From Candidatus Micropelagos thuwalensis (lineage in GTDB: Bacteria; Pseudomonadota; Alphaproteobacteria; RS24), in assembly GCF_000469155.1 (NCBI RefSeq), contig NZ_AWXE01000004.1, positions 248,001 to 312,000 of the forward strand: DNA of 64,000 nt, written 5' to 3'. Below the pieces are notes generated by a model, which saw only the letters and a list, made by a program, of their open reading frames with translations, had not been told where the DNA came from and did no database searches. Of the stretch, positions 19,108 to 28,303 are shown in pieces (the stretch's first letter is position 1; each line of letters starts with the position of its first letter). Position numbers and translations under genes: made by a program.

Positions 19108-20847
19108 TCAGATTGCAGGGCCGGGTCCGGCGGCGTCTTCAATGACGCCATAATCGATTTTTTCTTCGATTTCTTTTTGCTTTGTCGCATCATCCTCAAG
19201 AGATAAAGCACGACGCCATTGATAACGTGCCTCAATCTGGCGACCTGATTGCCACAAAGCATCGCCCAAATGATCTATAATTTCAGGGTCATCAGGTTCC
19301 AACTCGGTTGCTTTCTCTAAAAACTGTACCGCCGCCCCAAAATCTTTCATCCGATAAAACGCCCAACCCAGACTATCAACGAAGAAACCGTTACGTGGTT
19401 CTTGCGCCACCGCTTTCTTAATCATCTCCAAGCCTTGATAGAGATTTATGCCATTATCTATCCAGCTGTAACCAAGATAATTAAGAACAAAAGGCTGGTT
19501 ACCTGAAAGCCGTCTTGCTTTCAACAAATCTGCTTCAGCTTCATCCCATCTATCTTGTTGCTCCAGCGTTATGCCACGATAGAAATAAAGCTCCCAATTT
19601 GAGTCATTGTCTTCCTCAAGTTGATCAATCAGCTTGTTATATATTAATTCGGCCTTGGCCATTTGTTCATCGCGACGATAAAAATCCGCCAGAGTTTGCA
19701 AGGTAAATGAATAGTTTTCTTTTTCAACAAAGGTCTCAAGCAAGGACTGTGCTTCAGCTTTACGACCTAGGTTTTCCAAAATTCTAGCTTCGGACAGTCG
19801 CGCAAAAGTCAAAGATATTGATTGCGCCTTTACGTCACCATAAATATCTAACGCCCGGCTTTCATCCCCCATTCCCGTTAATAACTCACCAATCACAACA
19901 CGAGCTTTGTCAGATGTGCGATCCAGCCAGAGTGCCTGATGAAGATAAGGGAGAGTAATTTCAGCCGGCAACTCACCGCTAAAAATCACGCCTAACTCCA
20001 TCAGCCCCATAGATAACCCCTCAGCTGGAGACATCTTTGCGCGTTTACTGGGTGTTTCTACGACCCGATAAGCATCAAGCGTATAGGGTGTTTTGTCTTT
20101 TTGCGGGAGATGGTTTTCAAGAAGCATCATGGCTTCATCGCCCCTACCTTGACTGACGAGAAAGCTCATATAATCAGAGAAGAAACTACTCCCCTTCATC
20201 GCATTTTTCTGTATGACAGCGATAAATAAATCATTTGCGGCCATGTTATCGCCTAAGGCTTCATAAAGTCGGGCAATGTTCCAGCTAGCGAGCGTATCTA
20301 ATGTTTTGAGGTCAAGTAGGGCTTCAGCATGAGCCCGGGCGCGGTCATCATCTCCTTGTCCATAGGCAGACCACATCAAAAACATATTTTTCACGAAAAC
20401 CGAAAACGGGTCATCCCGCGTCTGCCGGATAATGGCTTCCGCTTCAACATAATTTCTATCTTTAAACTTCTCTACCGCCAGAATCAATCTTGCTTGTTGA
20501 ACATCTTGCTTTAGGTCGATCAAGCGGGGCGCGATACCTGAAGCTTTGGTCATTTCTCCGGCAGACATATAAAGACTAAATAGCTTTTCTAGTAAGGCAG
20601 GGTCGTCAGGATTTACGCTCTGCGCCACCTCATAATATTTAATGGCCGAAGACAAATCCTTTTGCTCATACGCAAAACTCCCTGCCAGAATATGCCCTGT
20701 CAAAGACGGGCCGATATCTTGTAAAATCTTTACAGACCGCGCGCGCAAAAACGGCATTACAACAAGCATTGCAAAGATGACGACACCCAGAATGACAGGC
20801 ATCAAAAAGCGCAGTTTTGTCAAAAGAGATAATTTTTGACCTGACAT
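19108..20847 (-). CDS. membrane-anchored tetratricopeptide repeat protein
   Basis: This 579-residue protein has an N-terminal membrane anchor (about residues 12-35) followed by TPR-like helical repeats throughout. Examples are the segments around LSSAIKYYEVAQSVNPDDPALLEKL and NGFFVDSLGWAFYRMKDFGAAVQFLEKATELEPDDPEIIDHLGDA. The C-terminal repeats are the most regular. TPR proteins are scaffolds for protein complexes, and this one is probably periplasmic. A TPR protein beside ispE and ETF-QO is a familiar alphaproteobacterial neighbourhood, but no function is established from sequence. Confidence 0.85.
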   Translation of the reverse strand: MSGQKLSLLTKLRFLMPVILGVVIFAMLVVMPFLRARSVKILQDIGPSLTGHILAGSFAYEQKDLSSAIKYYEVAQSVNPDDPALLEKLFSLYMSAGEMTKASGIAPRLIDLKQDVQQARLILAVEKFKDRNYVEAEAIIRQTRDDPFSVFVKNMFLMWSAYGQGDDDRARAHAEALLDLKTLDTLASWNIARLYEALGDNMAANDLFIAVIQKNAMKGSSFFSDYMSFLVSQGRGDEAMMLLENHLPQKDKTPYTLDAYRVVETPSKRAKMSPAEGLSMGLMELGVIFSGELPAEITLPYLHQALWLDRTSDKARVVIGELLTGMGDESRALDIYGDVKAQSISLTFARLSEARILENLGRKAEAQSLLETFVEKENYSFTLQTLADFYRRDEQMAKAELIYNKLIDQLEEDNDSNWELYFYRGITLEQQDRWDEAEADLLKARRLSGNQPFVLNYLGYSWIDNGINLYQGLEMIKKAVAQEPRNGFFVDSLGWAFYRMKDFGAAVQFLEKATELEPDDPEIIDHLGDALWQSGRQIEARYQWRRALSLEDDATKQKEIEEKIDYGVIEDAAGPGPAI

Positions 20848-20891
20848 GATTTTTTTAGGCTCTCCGCTTTAACGCTCCAAAGGGAAGCGTA

Positions 20892-22604
20892 TTACATATT
20901 CGGATAGTTTGGCCCCCCGCCACCCTCTGGCACGACCCAATTAATGTTCTGAGACGGACATTTAATATCACATGTTTTACAATGCACACAATTCTGAGCA
21001 TTAATCTGCAGGCGCGGTGCTTCACCAGCTTCCTCTCCGACAATTTCATATACGCCGGCAGGGCAATAACGTTGTGCTGGTTCGGCAAAATCAGGAAGGT
21101 TGACCTCAACAGGAACACGCGCATCTTTGAGCGTCAAATGTGCGGGTTGGTCTTCCTCATGATTGGTCGCTGATAGAAACACTGAGGACAATTTATCAAA
21201 AGCGACAATGTTATCCGGCTTAGGATAATCAATCGGCTTACTAGCGGATGCCTTTTTAAGTGCGGCATGGTCTGGTTTGCCGTGGCTCAGCGTGTAGGGC
21301 AGACCGATTCTGAGTGTCTGCATCCACATTTCAAAACCACCCAAAATCGTACCAAGGAATGTCCCGAATTTAGACAGAAGTGGCTTCACATTTCTGACAA
21401 GTTTCAGCTCTTTTTTAATATCCGAAGCATCATAAGCATCTTGATACGCGGTCAATTCATCCTGTGAACGCCCGGCAGTAATGGCCTCAAAAGCAGCGTC
21501 TGCCGCCATCATCCCACTTTCCATTGCGTTGTGACTGCCTTTAATACGTGGCACATTCACAAATCCCGCCGCACAGCCCAATAAGGCACCACCCGGAAAT
21601 ACAAGTTTTGGAACGGACTGATAGCCGCCTTCTGTAATTGCGCGTGCGCCATATGAAACACGCTTACCGCCTTCTAGTGTCTCACGAATGGCTGGATGCA
21701 TTTTGAAGCGTTGGAATTCATCGTAAGGCGACAAATAAGGGTTCTGATAGTTCAGATGTGTCACAAAACCGATAGAGACATAATTATCGCCAAAGTGATA
21801 AAGAAACGAACCGCCCCCGGTTTTATTATCAAGCGGCCAACCCAGCGTATGTTGGACATAGCCAGATTTAAACTTCTCAGGCGCTACCTGCCATAATTCT
21901 TTTATGCCAATGCCATATTTTTGATGGTCGGCATCTTTATCTAATTCAAAATGGGAAATCGTAGCCTTTGACAAAGACCCTCGGACACCCTCTGCCAGAA
22001 GTGTATATTTGGCGTGAAGTTCCATACCCGGCATCCAGCCATCTTTCTTGCCGCCTTCTTTGGAAACACCCATATCGCCAGTGGCGACACCGCGAACTGC
22101 GCCATTATCATCAAACAGTAATTGAGCAGCAGCAAAGCCAGGGTATATCTCAACGCCAAGTGCTTCTGCCTGTTCGCCGAGCCAGCGTGTGACGTTACCG
22201 AGACTGGCAATATAATTGCCGTGATTTTTCATCAGGGGTGGTAGCATCATATTCGGCAGAGGCAATGCACCGGCGTGACCGAGCCATAAAAAGCGATCGC
22301 TTGTCACGGGTGTTTCAAGAGGCGCCCTGCGCTCTTTCCAATCACTGAATAATTTATTCATGCCACGCGGGTCAATGACAGCACCGGACAGAATATGCGC
22401 ACCGACTTCTGAGCCTTTTTCAAGCACACAAACCGAAATATCGTTACCCGCTTCTTCGGCAAGTTGCTTCAAACGTATAGCCGCCGATAGACCTGCTGGG
22501 CCTGCACCAACAATAACAACATCATACTCCATACCTTCACGTTCTTCCGGCGCAAGCGCCCAGCCCTGAAGGGTGTTAACCTCATTTACCGGTAAGTCTG
22601 ACAA
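20892..22604 (-). CDS. etfD: electron transfer flavoprotein-ubiquinone oxidoreductase
   Basis: This FAD and [4Fe-4S] enzyme of about 570 residues passes electrons from ETF (fatty acid and amino acid oxidation) to ubiquinone at the membrane. The N-terminal FAD fold is YDVVIVGAGPAGLSAAIRL (GAGPAG near residue 33). The C-terminus carries the ferredoxin-like CVHCKTCDIKCPSQNINW and ends in the family signature GGGGPNYPNM. The start is a TTG at 22604 with an AAGGAG Shine-Dalgarno seven bases away; the frame is open further upstream but without support. The divergent 219-nt gap to the uracil glycosylase gene holds one GANTC site (22691-22695) and no other clear signal. Confidence 0.94.
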   Translation of the reverse strand: MSDLPVNEVNTLQGWALAPEEREGMEYDVVIVGAGPAGLSAAIRLKQLAEEAGNDISVCVLEKGSEVGAHILSGAVIDPRGMNKLFSDWKERRAPLETPVTSDRFLWLGHAGALPLPNMMLPPLMKNHGNYIASLGNVTRWLGEQAEALGVEIYPGFAAAQLLFDDNGAVRGVATGDMGVSKEGGKKDGWMPGMELHAKYTLLAEGVRGSLSKATISHFELDKDADHQKYGIGIKELWQVAPEKFKSGYVQHTLGWPLDNKTGGGSFLYHFGDNYVSIGFVTHLNYQNPYLSPYDEFQRFKMHPAIRETLEGGKRVSYGARAITEGGYQSVPKLVFPGGALLGCAAGFVNVPRIKGSHNAMESGMMAADAAFEAITAGRSQDELTAYQDAYDASDIKKELKLVRNVKPLLSKFGTFLGTILGGFEMWMQTLRIGLPYTLSHGKPDHAALKKASASKPIDYPKPDNIVAFDKLSSVFLSATNHEEDQPAHLTLKDARVPVEVNLPDFAEPAQRYCPAGVYEIVGEEAGEAPRLQINAQNCVHCKTCDIKCPSQNINWVVPEGGGGPNYPNM

Positions 22605-22850
22605 CGGCCTCTCCTTTACACATGCTCCCAAAGCTTCTCAGCACCGGAATATGTATTAGCTAAAGTAATTATTACATACTATTTTATGACGAATCAGGCG
22701 GATTGCAAATCACATTGACTATACTTCTTGTCATGTGCGACCTATTGTCTAAAGCGTGATGTCGTGTATGAAAATGAAATAATCCTCTAAAATATATGTT
22801 TTAAACGACTGACGAACAAATCTATATTATAAAACTGTTTAGGTAGCGAT

Positions 22851-23822
22851 TTGGATAAACTCACCGTGACAGAAACACAACAGACACATATCAGTCATGC
22901 TGATTATATGGCACTGGTTCGTGCGTTAGAATTCCAGATAGATGCCGGGGTAAACGTGTTTCTTGAGGCCGAGCCGGTGAACCGGTTTGATCATCAACCA
23001 TCAACAGAAACAGTTGAGCCCAACCTCCAATCCAATTCTCCAATAACACCACCATCAGACTCTGCTCCGGTTTTTGAACCTCAAGGTCAAAACGATGACA
23101 AGCCATTATATGAACTACCAGAGCCACGCCCTGTCGCACCTGCCGTCCTTCGCAAAAATACGACAGAAGCCGGAGATATTTCGGCGGCAGAAAGTGCCGC
23201 TTTACGAGCCGACACTCTCGAGGCGTTAAAGCAAGCCATGGAAGCTTTCGAAGGGTGCGCGCTGAAACGGGCAGCTAAAAATACTGTATTTGCGGATGGT
23301 AATCCTGCAGCCAAAATCATGTTGGTGGGTGAAGCTCCTGGGCGTGATGAAGACCGCGAGGGCAAACCCTTTATCGGGCGCAGTGGTAAATTACTGGATA
23401 AAATGTTCGCAGCAATCGGACTTGACCGTAACGACATCTATATAACCAACCTCGTGCCGTGGCGTCCGACCGGAAACAGAACCCCGACACCTGACGAGAC
23501 AGCTTTATGCCGACCATTTCTGTTACGTCATATCGAATTGGTACAACCGGATATTCTCGTTCTCGTTGGCGGTGTTTCTGCAAAAGAAATGCTCGATAGC
23601 TCACTTGGCATCACAAAATTGCGCGGCACATGGCAAGATCTCAACATTAAAGGCCGCGATATTCCTGCTTTGCCGATTTTACATCCGGCCTATCTGCTAA
23701 GAAACCCAGCACGCAAAGCTGAGACTTGGCAAGATTTATGCAGTCTTCAAAAAAAGCTTTCACATTCCCCCCCTGCACACGCAGCAAATAATTCAGCTAA
23801 CCATATTGGCGGTACAGACTGA
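22851..23822 (+). CDS. family-4-like uracil-DNA glycosylase with incomplete Fe-S cysteine set
   Basis: In this 323-residue protein an N-terminal region of about 110 residues is low-complexity and Pro/Glu-rich. It is followed by a uracil-glycosylase domain with motif A GEAPGRDEDREGKPFIGRSG (160-179) and the catalytic HPAYLLRNP (278-286). Canonical family 4 enzymes hold a [4Fe-4S] cluster with four cysteines. Here only Cys136 (GCALK) and Cys220 (TALCRPF) are at those positions; the second ligand position is Lys139 and the third is Trp204 (VPWRP). The start is TTG at 22851, preceded by AGGTAG; a GTG at 22866 is an alternative. The stop overlaps the next start (TGATG). Confidence 0.85.
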   Translation: MDKLTVTETQQTHISHADYMALVRALEFQIDAGVNVFLEAEPVNRFDHQPSTETVEPNLQSNSPITPPSDSAPVFEPQGQNDDKPLYELPEPRPVAPAVLRKNTTEAGDISAAESAALRADTLEALKQAMEAFEGCALKRAAKNTVFADGNPAAKIMLVGEAPGRDEDREGKPFIGRSGKLLDKMFAAIGLDRNDIYITNLVPWRPTGNRTPTPDETALCRPFLLRHIELVQPDILVLVGGVSAKEMLDSSLGITKLRGTWQDLNIKGRDIPALPILHPAYLLRNPARKAETWQDLCSLQKKLSHSPPAHAANNSANHIGGTD

Positions 23823-25615
23823 TGCGTCTCTTCCTCTCCGTTATTTTTCTATGTTTATTGCTTTTGGGCATCGGCGCACCTGCTGAAGCCCGGACTCTCG
23901 GCCCGCCTGAGCCGCGACCCGCTTATCAACCACCGCCCAAACAGCCAGACCACGAACTCTATAAAAGAATTTTCGAATTACAGGAAAGAGCGCAATGGGC
24001 ATCTGCTGACAGACTCATCAGAGAACTTGATGACACAACTTTGCTCGGGCATGTTTATCGCTTGAGATACATGCACCCGACGGCTTATCGCTCCAAATGG
24101 TCGGAATTGCGTGACTGGCTAAAAAAATATGCTGACCACCCAGGGGCATGGCAGGTTTATCATCTCGCCAAGAAACGCCGCCCAAAAGGGGCGCGGATGC
24201 CAAAACCGCCCCCCGCACGAATTTATAACCAAACTTACGCCTCATCCATGCCAACAGTGAGGACTTTTTACAAACGAAGTACGCAACGCATCCGGCGTGA
24301 GGTAAACCGTCTGACTTATCGCGAACGCCCGACACAAGCTTTACGATATATCTCTAAAAGATCTGTGGATCGGCAACTCTCCGCCGCAGAGACAGATTTG
24401 TTACGCTCTAAAATTTCCCGCTCATATTTTATTGAAGGTAAACCGTCAAAAGCGTTGGAAATCGCACAACTCGCAACACGAAGCCGTCATGTTGTCACCC
24501 TGTCTGACTGGCATGCAGGTCTGGCGGCATGGCGTCTCAATAAATTCGATGTTGCTGTAACGCACTTCACTTATCTGTCTGAAAATGAAAATGCCAAAGA
24601 CCGTCATCGAGCCGCTGCCTCGGTCTGGGCTGCCCGCAGCTACCTAGCCTTAAACAAAAACCCTGAAGCCACCCTAATGCTTGAAGAAGCTGTCAAATAT
24701 GGCCGTAATGATTTCTATGGCCTTCTGGCCTATCGTCGCTTGAACGGGCCAGTTGCTTTCTCTTGGACACAAACCAGTCTGCAAGAGTCTGAAACCATAG
24801 AAAACCTTGATGCCGTCCAACGCGCGCTCAAACTTCTCGAAGCTGACCAGCAAGAACTTACTGAGCTTGAATTACTCAATATAAGAAACCGACTAACCCG
24901 GCCGCAACAAAAGGCTTTGCTTGAGCTTGCAATAAACCTCAAGCTTTCAGCCGTTGAACTCGCCATGACAGAAATACTTGAATATGGCAATGAACGTACG
25001 CCTCATGTGCTTCCGGAAGGCTATTATCCAATCCATGACTATATGCCATCTGCAGATTACATAGTTGATAAAGCGCTTGTATTCGCCCTTATCCGTCAAG
25101 AAAGCCGCTTTAAAGCGCGGGCCAAATCTCGGGTTGGCGCGCGCGGACTGATGCAAATTATGCCCTCTACTGCAGCTTTTATGACCGGAGACAGAAAATA
25201 CCGATATAAATCCGGACGGGATCGACTCTATGATATTTCTGTGAATCTCGACATTGGTCAATCTCTACTATTCAAACTACTTGGCGAGAAGAGCATGGAA
25301 AATAATCTGATTAAGGTGCTTGCCTCTTATAACGCCGGATCAGGGAAAGTGAAAAGGTGGTCACGAGAAATAGGCCGACCTGATGACCCACTTTTATTTA
25401 TGGAAAGCATGAGTGCGCCAGAAACGCGGCTATATGTTCAAAAGGTTATGGCAAATCTCTGGATTTACAGAGACAGGCTCAATCAATCCAGCCCGAGTCT
25501 TGATGAACTTGCCTCTGGGGAATGGCCGATATATCGCAGCCAACCAGACATGCAGATCGAAACAAAAAACAGGCAAAACAGATCAGTTAAGATGACTGCT
25601 GACGTTTTTAATTGA
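23822..25615 (+). CDS. soluble lytic murein transglycosylase family protein
   Basis: In this 597-residue protein a signal peptide (about 1-23) leads to a long alpha-helical superhelix resembling Slt70 (roughly 40-390). The C-terminal SLT domain has the catalytic Glu427 in ALIRQESRF, then GARGLMQIMPSTA and LASYNAGSGKVKRW. Such enzymes cleave the MurNAc-GlcNAc bond with formation of 1,6-anhydroMurNAc in the periplasm. It is translationally coupled to the uracil-glycosylase gene (1-nt overlap). Its last 33 nt overlap the 3' end of the convergent atpF. Confidence 0.93.
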   Translation: MRLFLSVIFLCLLLLGIGAPAEARTLGPPEPRPAYQPPPKQPDHELYKRIFELQERAQWASADRLIRELDDTTLLGHVYRLRYMHPTAYRSKWSELRDWLKKYADHPGAWQVYHLAKKRRPKGARMPKPPPARIYNQTYASSMPTVRTFYKRSTQRIRREVNRLTYRERPTQALRYISKRSVDRQLSAAETDLLRSKISRSYFIEGKPSKALEIAQLATRSRHVVTLSDWHAGLAAWRLNKFDVAVTHFTYLSENENAKDRHRAAASVWAARSYLALNKNPEATLMLEEAVKYGRNDFYGLLAYRRLNGPVAFSWTQTSLQESETIENLDAVQRALKLLEADQQELTELELLNIRNRLTRPQQKALLELAINLKLSAVELAMTEILEYGNERTPHVLPEGYYPIHDYMPSADYIVDKALVFALIRQESRFKARAKSRVGARGLMQIMPSTAAFMTGDRKYRYKSGRDRLYDISVNLDIGQSLLFKLLGEKSMENNLIKVLASYNAGSGKVKRWSREIGRPDDPLLFMESMSAPETRLYVQKVMANLWIYRDRLNQSSPSLDELASGEWPIYRSQPDMQIETKNRQNRSVKMTADVFN

Positions 25616-26068
25616 ACTATCGAGAATTTTATCAGCGGTCTCAGTGGTCAAATTTTCACTGATAAGCTTACCAGCCGCTGAGATAGCGAGCTCTGCGGCG
25701 ACCGCTCGAATTTCTTGAGAAAGTTGTGCCTCTGCTTGCCCGATTTTATCTTCAGCCTGACGAGTTTTTCTTTCCAGTCTGGCTTGTAATGCAGTTTTGG
25801 CATCTTCTGCCATTTTTTCAGAGTCCAACTTTGCCTGTTCAATCATGGCGCGGGACTCTTCCTCAGCCTTTTTGGCACGCTGACGGTAGCTTTTCAGCAA
25901 GGCTTGCGCCTCATCCCGAAGACTTTGAGCCTGCTCAAGTTCCTCTCGGATTTTATCAGCGCGGTCATCAAGCATGGATGCGACTCGCCCCGGCAATCCA
26001 AGTTTTAAAAACCCAAGAATGACTAGAGCAAAAGAAAGAGCAACAAAAAAGGAAGCGTCAAAACTCAT
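25583..26068 (-). CDS. atpF: F0F1 ATP synthase subunit b
   Basis: This 161-residue protein has a single N-terminal membrane helix (about 5-25) and a long charged coiled coil rich in Ala, Glu, Lys and Gln (about 30-140), the layout of the peripheral-stalk b subunit. It is the last gene of the F0 cluster atpI-atpB-atpE-atpF'-atpF and lies 3 nt after the b' gene. Its 3' end overlaps the transglycosylase gene by 33 nt tail to tail. F1 genes are not in the window, as is usual in Alphaproteobacteria. Confidence 0.9.
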   Translation of the reverse strand: MSFDASFFVALSFALVILGFLKLGLPGRVASMLDDRADKIREELEQAQSLRDEAQALLKSYRQRAKKAEEESRAMIEQAKLDSEKMAEDAKTALQARLERKTRQAEDKIGQAEAQLSQEIRAVAAELAISAAGKLISENLTTETADKILDSSIKNVSSHLN

Positions 26069-26071
26069 GTA

Positions 26072-26563
26072 TTATCTCCGGTTGTTCATTTCTTCTGAAA
26101 CGGCTTTTTTAACGGCATCCTCGTTAACGTCCTGACCTATGGTCATTTGGACAATCTCAGCAACAACGGCTTCAGCCGTCTCTTGAATACCTGTCAGTGC
26201 CGCTTCACGCGACGCCTGAATCCGCGCCTCAGCCTCGGCGGCTTGAGCTGAGAGTTTCCCCTCAAGCTCTGCTTCCTGCTTGGCCAGTTCTGCCGCGGTT
26301 GCGTCCCGGACTTCCTGGATAATCTCGCCAGCCTTGACTCTCGCTTCTGCGAGCGCCGTTTCATAATCAGCTATAGCCTGTTCAGCTTCTTTCCGATAGG
26401 TTTCTGCTTGACTTAAGTCATCATCTAACCTGTCCTGTCGTGCTTTGATAACGCCACCGATTTTAGGCAAGGCAAAACGACCCAGCAAGAAATACAGGGC
26501 GACGAAGCTGATGAACAACCAGACAAGTTGCGGCGCAAAGGATGCCGGATCGAGCTGAGGCAT
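26072..26563 (-). CDS. F0F1 ATP synthase subunit b'
   Basis: This 163-residue second stalk subunit has an N-terminal membrane helix (LVWLFISFVALYFLLGRFALP, about 13-33) followed by a coiled coil in which charged heptads dominate. It differs from the downstream b subunit in sequence, and together they would form a b-b' heterodimer, typical of photosynthetic and many other Alphaproteobacteria. It lies between atpE and atpF, as expected. Commonly named atpF' or atpG, depending on the annotation source. Confidence 0.9.
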   Translation of the reverse strand: MPQLDPASFAPQLVWLFISFVALYFLLGRFALPKIGGVIKARQDRLDDDLSQAETYRKEAEQAIADYETALAEARVKAGEIIQEVRDATAAELAKQEAELEGKLSAQAAEAEARIQASREAALTGIQETAEAVVAEIVQMTIGQDVNEDAVKKAVSEEMNNRR

Positions 26564-26585
26564 TTACGTCTCTCTGTTAGTTAGC

Positions 26586-26813
26586 TTAAACAACAAACAG
26601 CAGAATAAGGGCAACGATAAGACCAAAAAGGCCTGTCGCTTCTGCCAGAGCAAAGCCGAGAAGAAGATTCGGGAACTGGCTTTGTGCTGCTGAAGGATTA
26701 CGAAGGGCGCCGGCAAGATAGTTACCAAAAATCGTACCGATTGAAATACCTGCACCTGCAAGGGCAATACATGCAATGCCTGCGCCGATATATTTTGCTG
26801 CTTCTGCTTCCAT
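26586..26813 (-). CDS. atpE: F0F1 ATP synthase subunit c
   Basis: This 75-residue hairpin of two membrane helices forms the rotating c-ring. Helix 1 contains the glycine-rich GAGIACIALAGAGISIGTIFG, and the loop has ALRNPSAAQSQFPN (the Arg-Asn-Pro type contact to F1). Helix 2 carries the proton-binding carboxylate in LGFALAEATGLFGL. The length and all landmarks are normal for the alphaproteobacterial form. Confidence 0.97.
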   Translation of the reverse strand: MEAEAAKYIGAGIACIALAGAGISIGTIFGNYLAGALRNPSAAQSQFPNLLLGFALAEATGLFGLIVALILLFVV

Positions 26814-26856
26814 AGTTTCTCTCCATTTATGTGCCCAGCTGGGCGGTTGGTTAAAG

Positions 26857-27669
26857 TTAGTGATCTAAATGAATGGCATCATTTAAGTAAATGCAGGTCA
26901 AAATCGTAAAGACATAAGCCTGCAAAAAGGCAATAAGAAATTCCAGTCCTGTAAAGGCGACCATCATGGCAACAGGCGCAATCGCACCGGCAGACATCAC
27001 CCCCCCGGCAGACAGGAACGCGACCGCAAAACCGCCAAAAACTTTTAACATTGTGTGTCCTGCCATCATATTGGCAAACAGACGCACCGACAGGCTGACT
27101 GGGCGGGTTAGATATGAGATAAGCTCAATCACCACCAAAAGAGGCAAGAGCGCCACAGGTATGCCCGATGGCACAAACAGCTTAAGGAAACCTATGCCAT
27201 GACGGATAAAGCCGACACCTGTAACAAGTAAAAACACAGCAGAGGCCAGTGCAAATGTAACAATCAAATGGCTCGTGACTGTGAAGGAATAAGGGATCAT
27301 GCCAAGCATGTTACAAAACAGCACAAATACAAAAAGCGTGAAGACAAAAGGAAAATATTTCATGCCTTCCTTACCCGCATTATCTCTGATCATATTGGCA
27401 ACAAATTCGTAAGTCAGTTCACCAAAAGACTGCAATCTGCCCGGAACAAGCGATGGGTTACGGGCAGAAAATATAAACAAAAGAGATGCTGCACTAATAG
27501 CAATCATCATCCAGAGAGATGAGTTGGTAAAGGACACGTCAATCCCCGCCACTGGTGGCAGTTCATATAGCGCATGAACCTCGAACTGGTGCATGGGATC
27601 CACATTGAATCCGCCGGCATCTTGCCCATGTACCTCACCGTGAGATTTAGAAGCCAATTTACACTCCAT
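26857..27669 (-). CDS. atpB: F0F1 ATP synthase subunit a
   Basis: This membrane subunit of about 270 residues forms the proton half-channels. The essential Arg sits in TRPVSLSVRLFANMMAGHTML, and the C-terminal FLIAFLQAYVFTILTCIYLNDA is characteristic. The N-terminus is extended by about 25 residues before MHQFEVHALYELPP, where most relatives begin, so the true start could be downstream at that Met. A TTG at 27687 in the same frame is possible but unsupported. It is preceded by atpI and followed by atpE. Confidence 0.93.
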   Translation of the reverse strand: MECKLASKSHGEVHGQDAGGFNVDPMHQFEVHALYELPPVAGIDVSFTNSSLWMMIAISAASLLFIFSARNPSLVPGRLQSFGELTYEFVANMIRDNAGKEGMKYFPFVFTLFVFVLFCNMLGMIPYSFTVTSHLIVTFALASAVFLLVTGVGFIRHGIGFLKLFVPSGIPVALLPLLVVIELISYLTRPVSLSVRLFANMMAGHTMLKVFGGFAVAFLSAGGVMSAGAIAPVAMMVAFTGLEFLIAFLQAYVFTILTCIYLNDAIHLDH

Positions 27670-27742
27670 ATCTTGAGGACTTATCAACCAGTGGTATTAC
27701 CTGTCTGGAGATATGTCCGAAAACAATCTCTCTGAACTGATT

Positions 27743-28216
27743 TTAAGAGCCGTCAGAAAACTCTCCAGTATGTTTTTTTGTTTCTGTTGTTACTTGCGTT
27801 TTAACATCAGAAACAGGAGTGTCATCAACTCCTAAAACCTGTCTCATGTCACGGGCTGTCCGCAACATATTCACAACACCTGCTATCATACCCAATAGTA
27901 GCATGACCAGCAAAAAAATCGGTTTGGTTGATAACCATTTATCCAACCACCAACCAATAAATCCACCAACCAGAATACCAACAACCAATTCCATGGAAAG
28001 CCGGTATGCCATTCCGATAGCTGAACCTCGACCACGTGTTTCCGTTTCCGAGATTTGCGGTTTTCGTGCCTGACTTACGCGCTCTTGGAGACTTGAGAGA
28101 ACCTCAGAGTCAAAACCGGTTTCCAAATCAGTTTCAGAGATCTTATGCATCTCCCTCTGCGTGTCATGGGGGACGTTAGATTTTACTGATTTATCGGCTT
28201 TGTCGTGACGGCTCAA
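27743..28216 (-). CDS. atpI: AtpI, F0F1 ATP synthase assembly/accessory protein
   Basis: In this 157-residue protein a hydrophilic N-terminal tail of about 65 residues precedes two membrane helices (about 70-92 and 98-118). The GMAYRLSMELVVGILVGGFIGWWLD and MLLLGMIAGVVNMLRTAR segments are typical of the family. AtpI assists c-ring assembly and is the standard first gene of F0 clusters. The start is TTG at 28216, supported by GAGGGAG a few bases upstream; no ATG or GTG is available nearby. A strong promoter lies at 28260-28288. Confidence 0.87.
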   Translation of the reverse strand: MSRHDKADKSVKSNVPHDTQREMHKISETDLETGFDSEVLSSLQERVSQARKPQISETETRGRGSAIGMAYRLSMELVVGILVGGFIGWWLDKWLSTKPIFLLVMLLLGMIAGVVNMLRTARDMRQVLGVDDTPVSDVKTQVTTETKKHTGEFSDGS

Positions 28217-28259
28217 AATGCTCCCTCAAAGCGGGTAAGAAACACCCAAACTTGCGCGC

Positions 28260-28288
28260 ACAGTATCCCCAGCAGAAACGCCTGTCAA
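28260..28288 (-). promoter_or_regulatory. putative atp operon promoter
   Basis: On the minus strand a consensus TTGACA (28288-28283) and TACTGT (28265-28260) are separated by 17 nt. A start near 28253 would give a leader of about 37 nt before the TTG start of atpI. This is one of the best sigma-70-type matches in the window. Confidence 0.6.
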
Positions 28289-28303
28289 CCCACCAGCAAG
28301 TCA

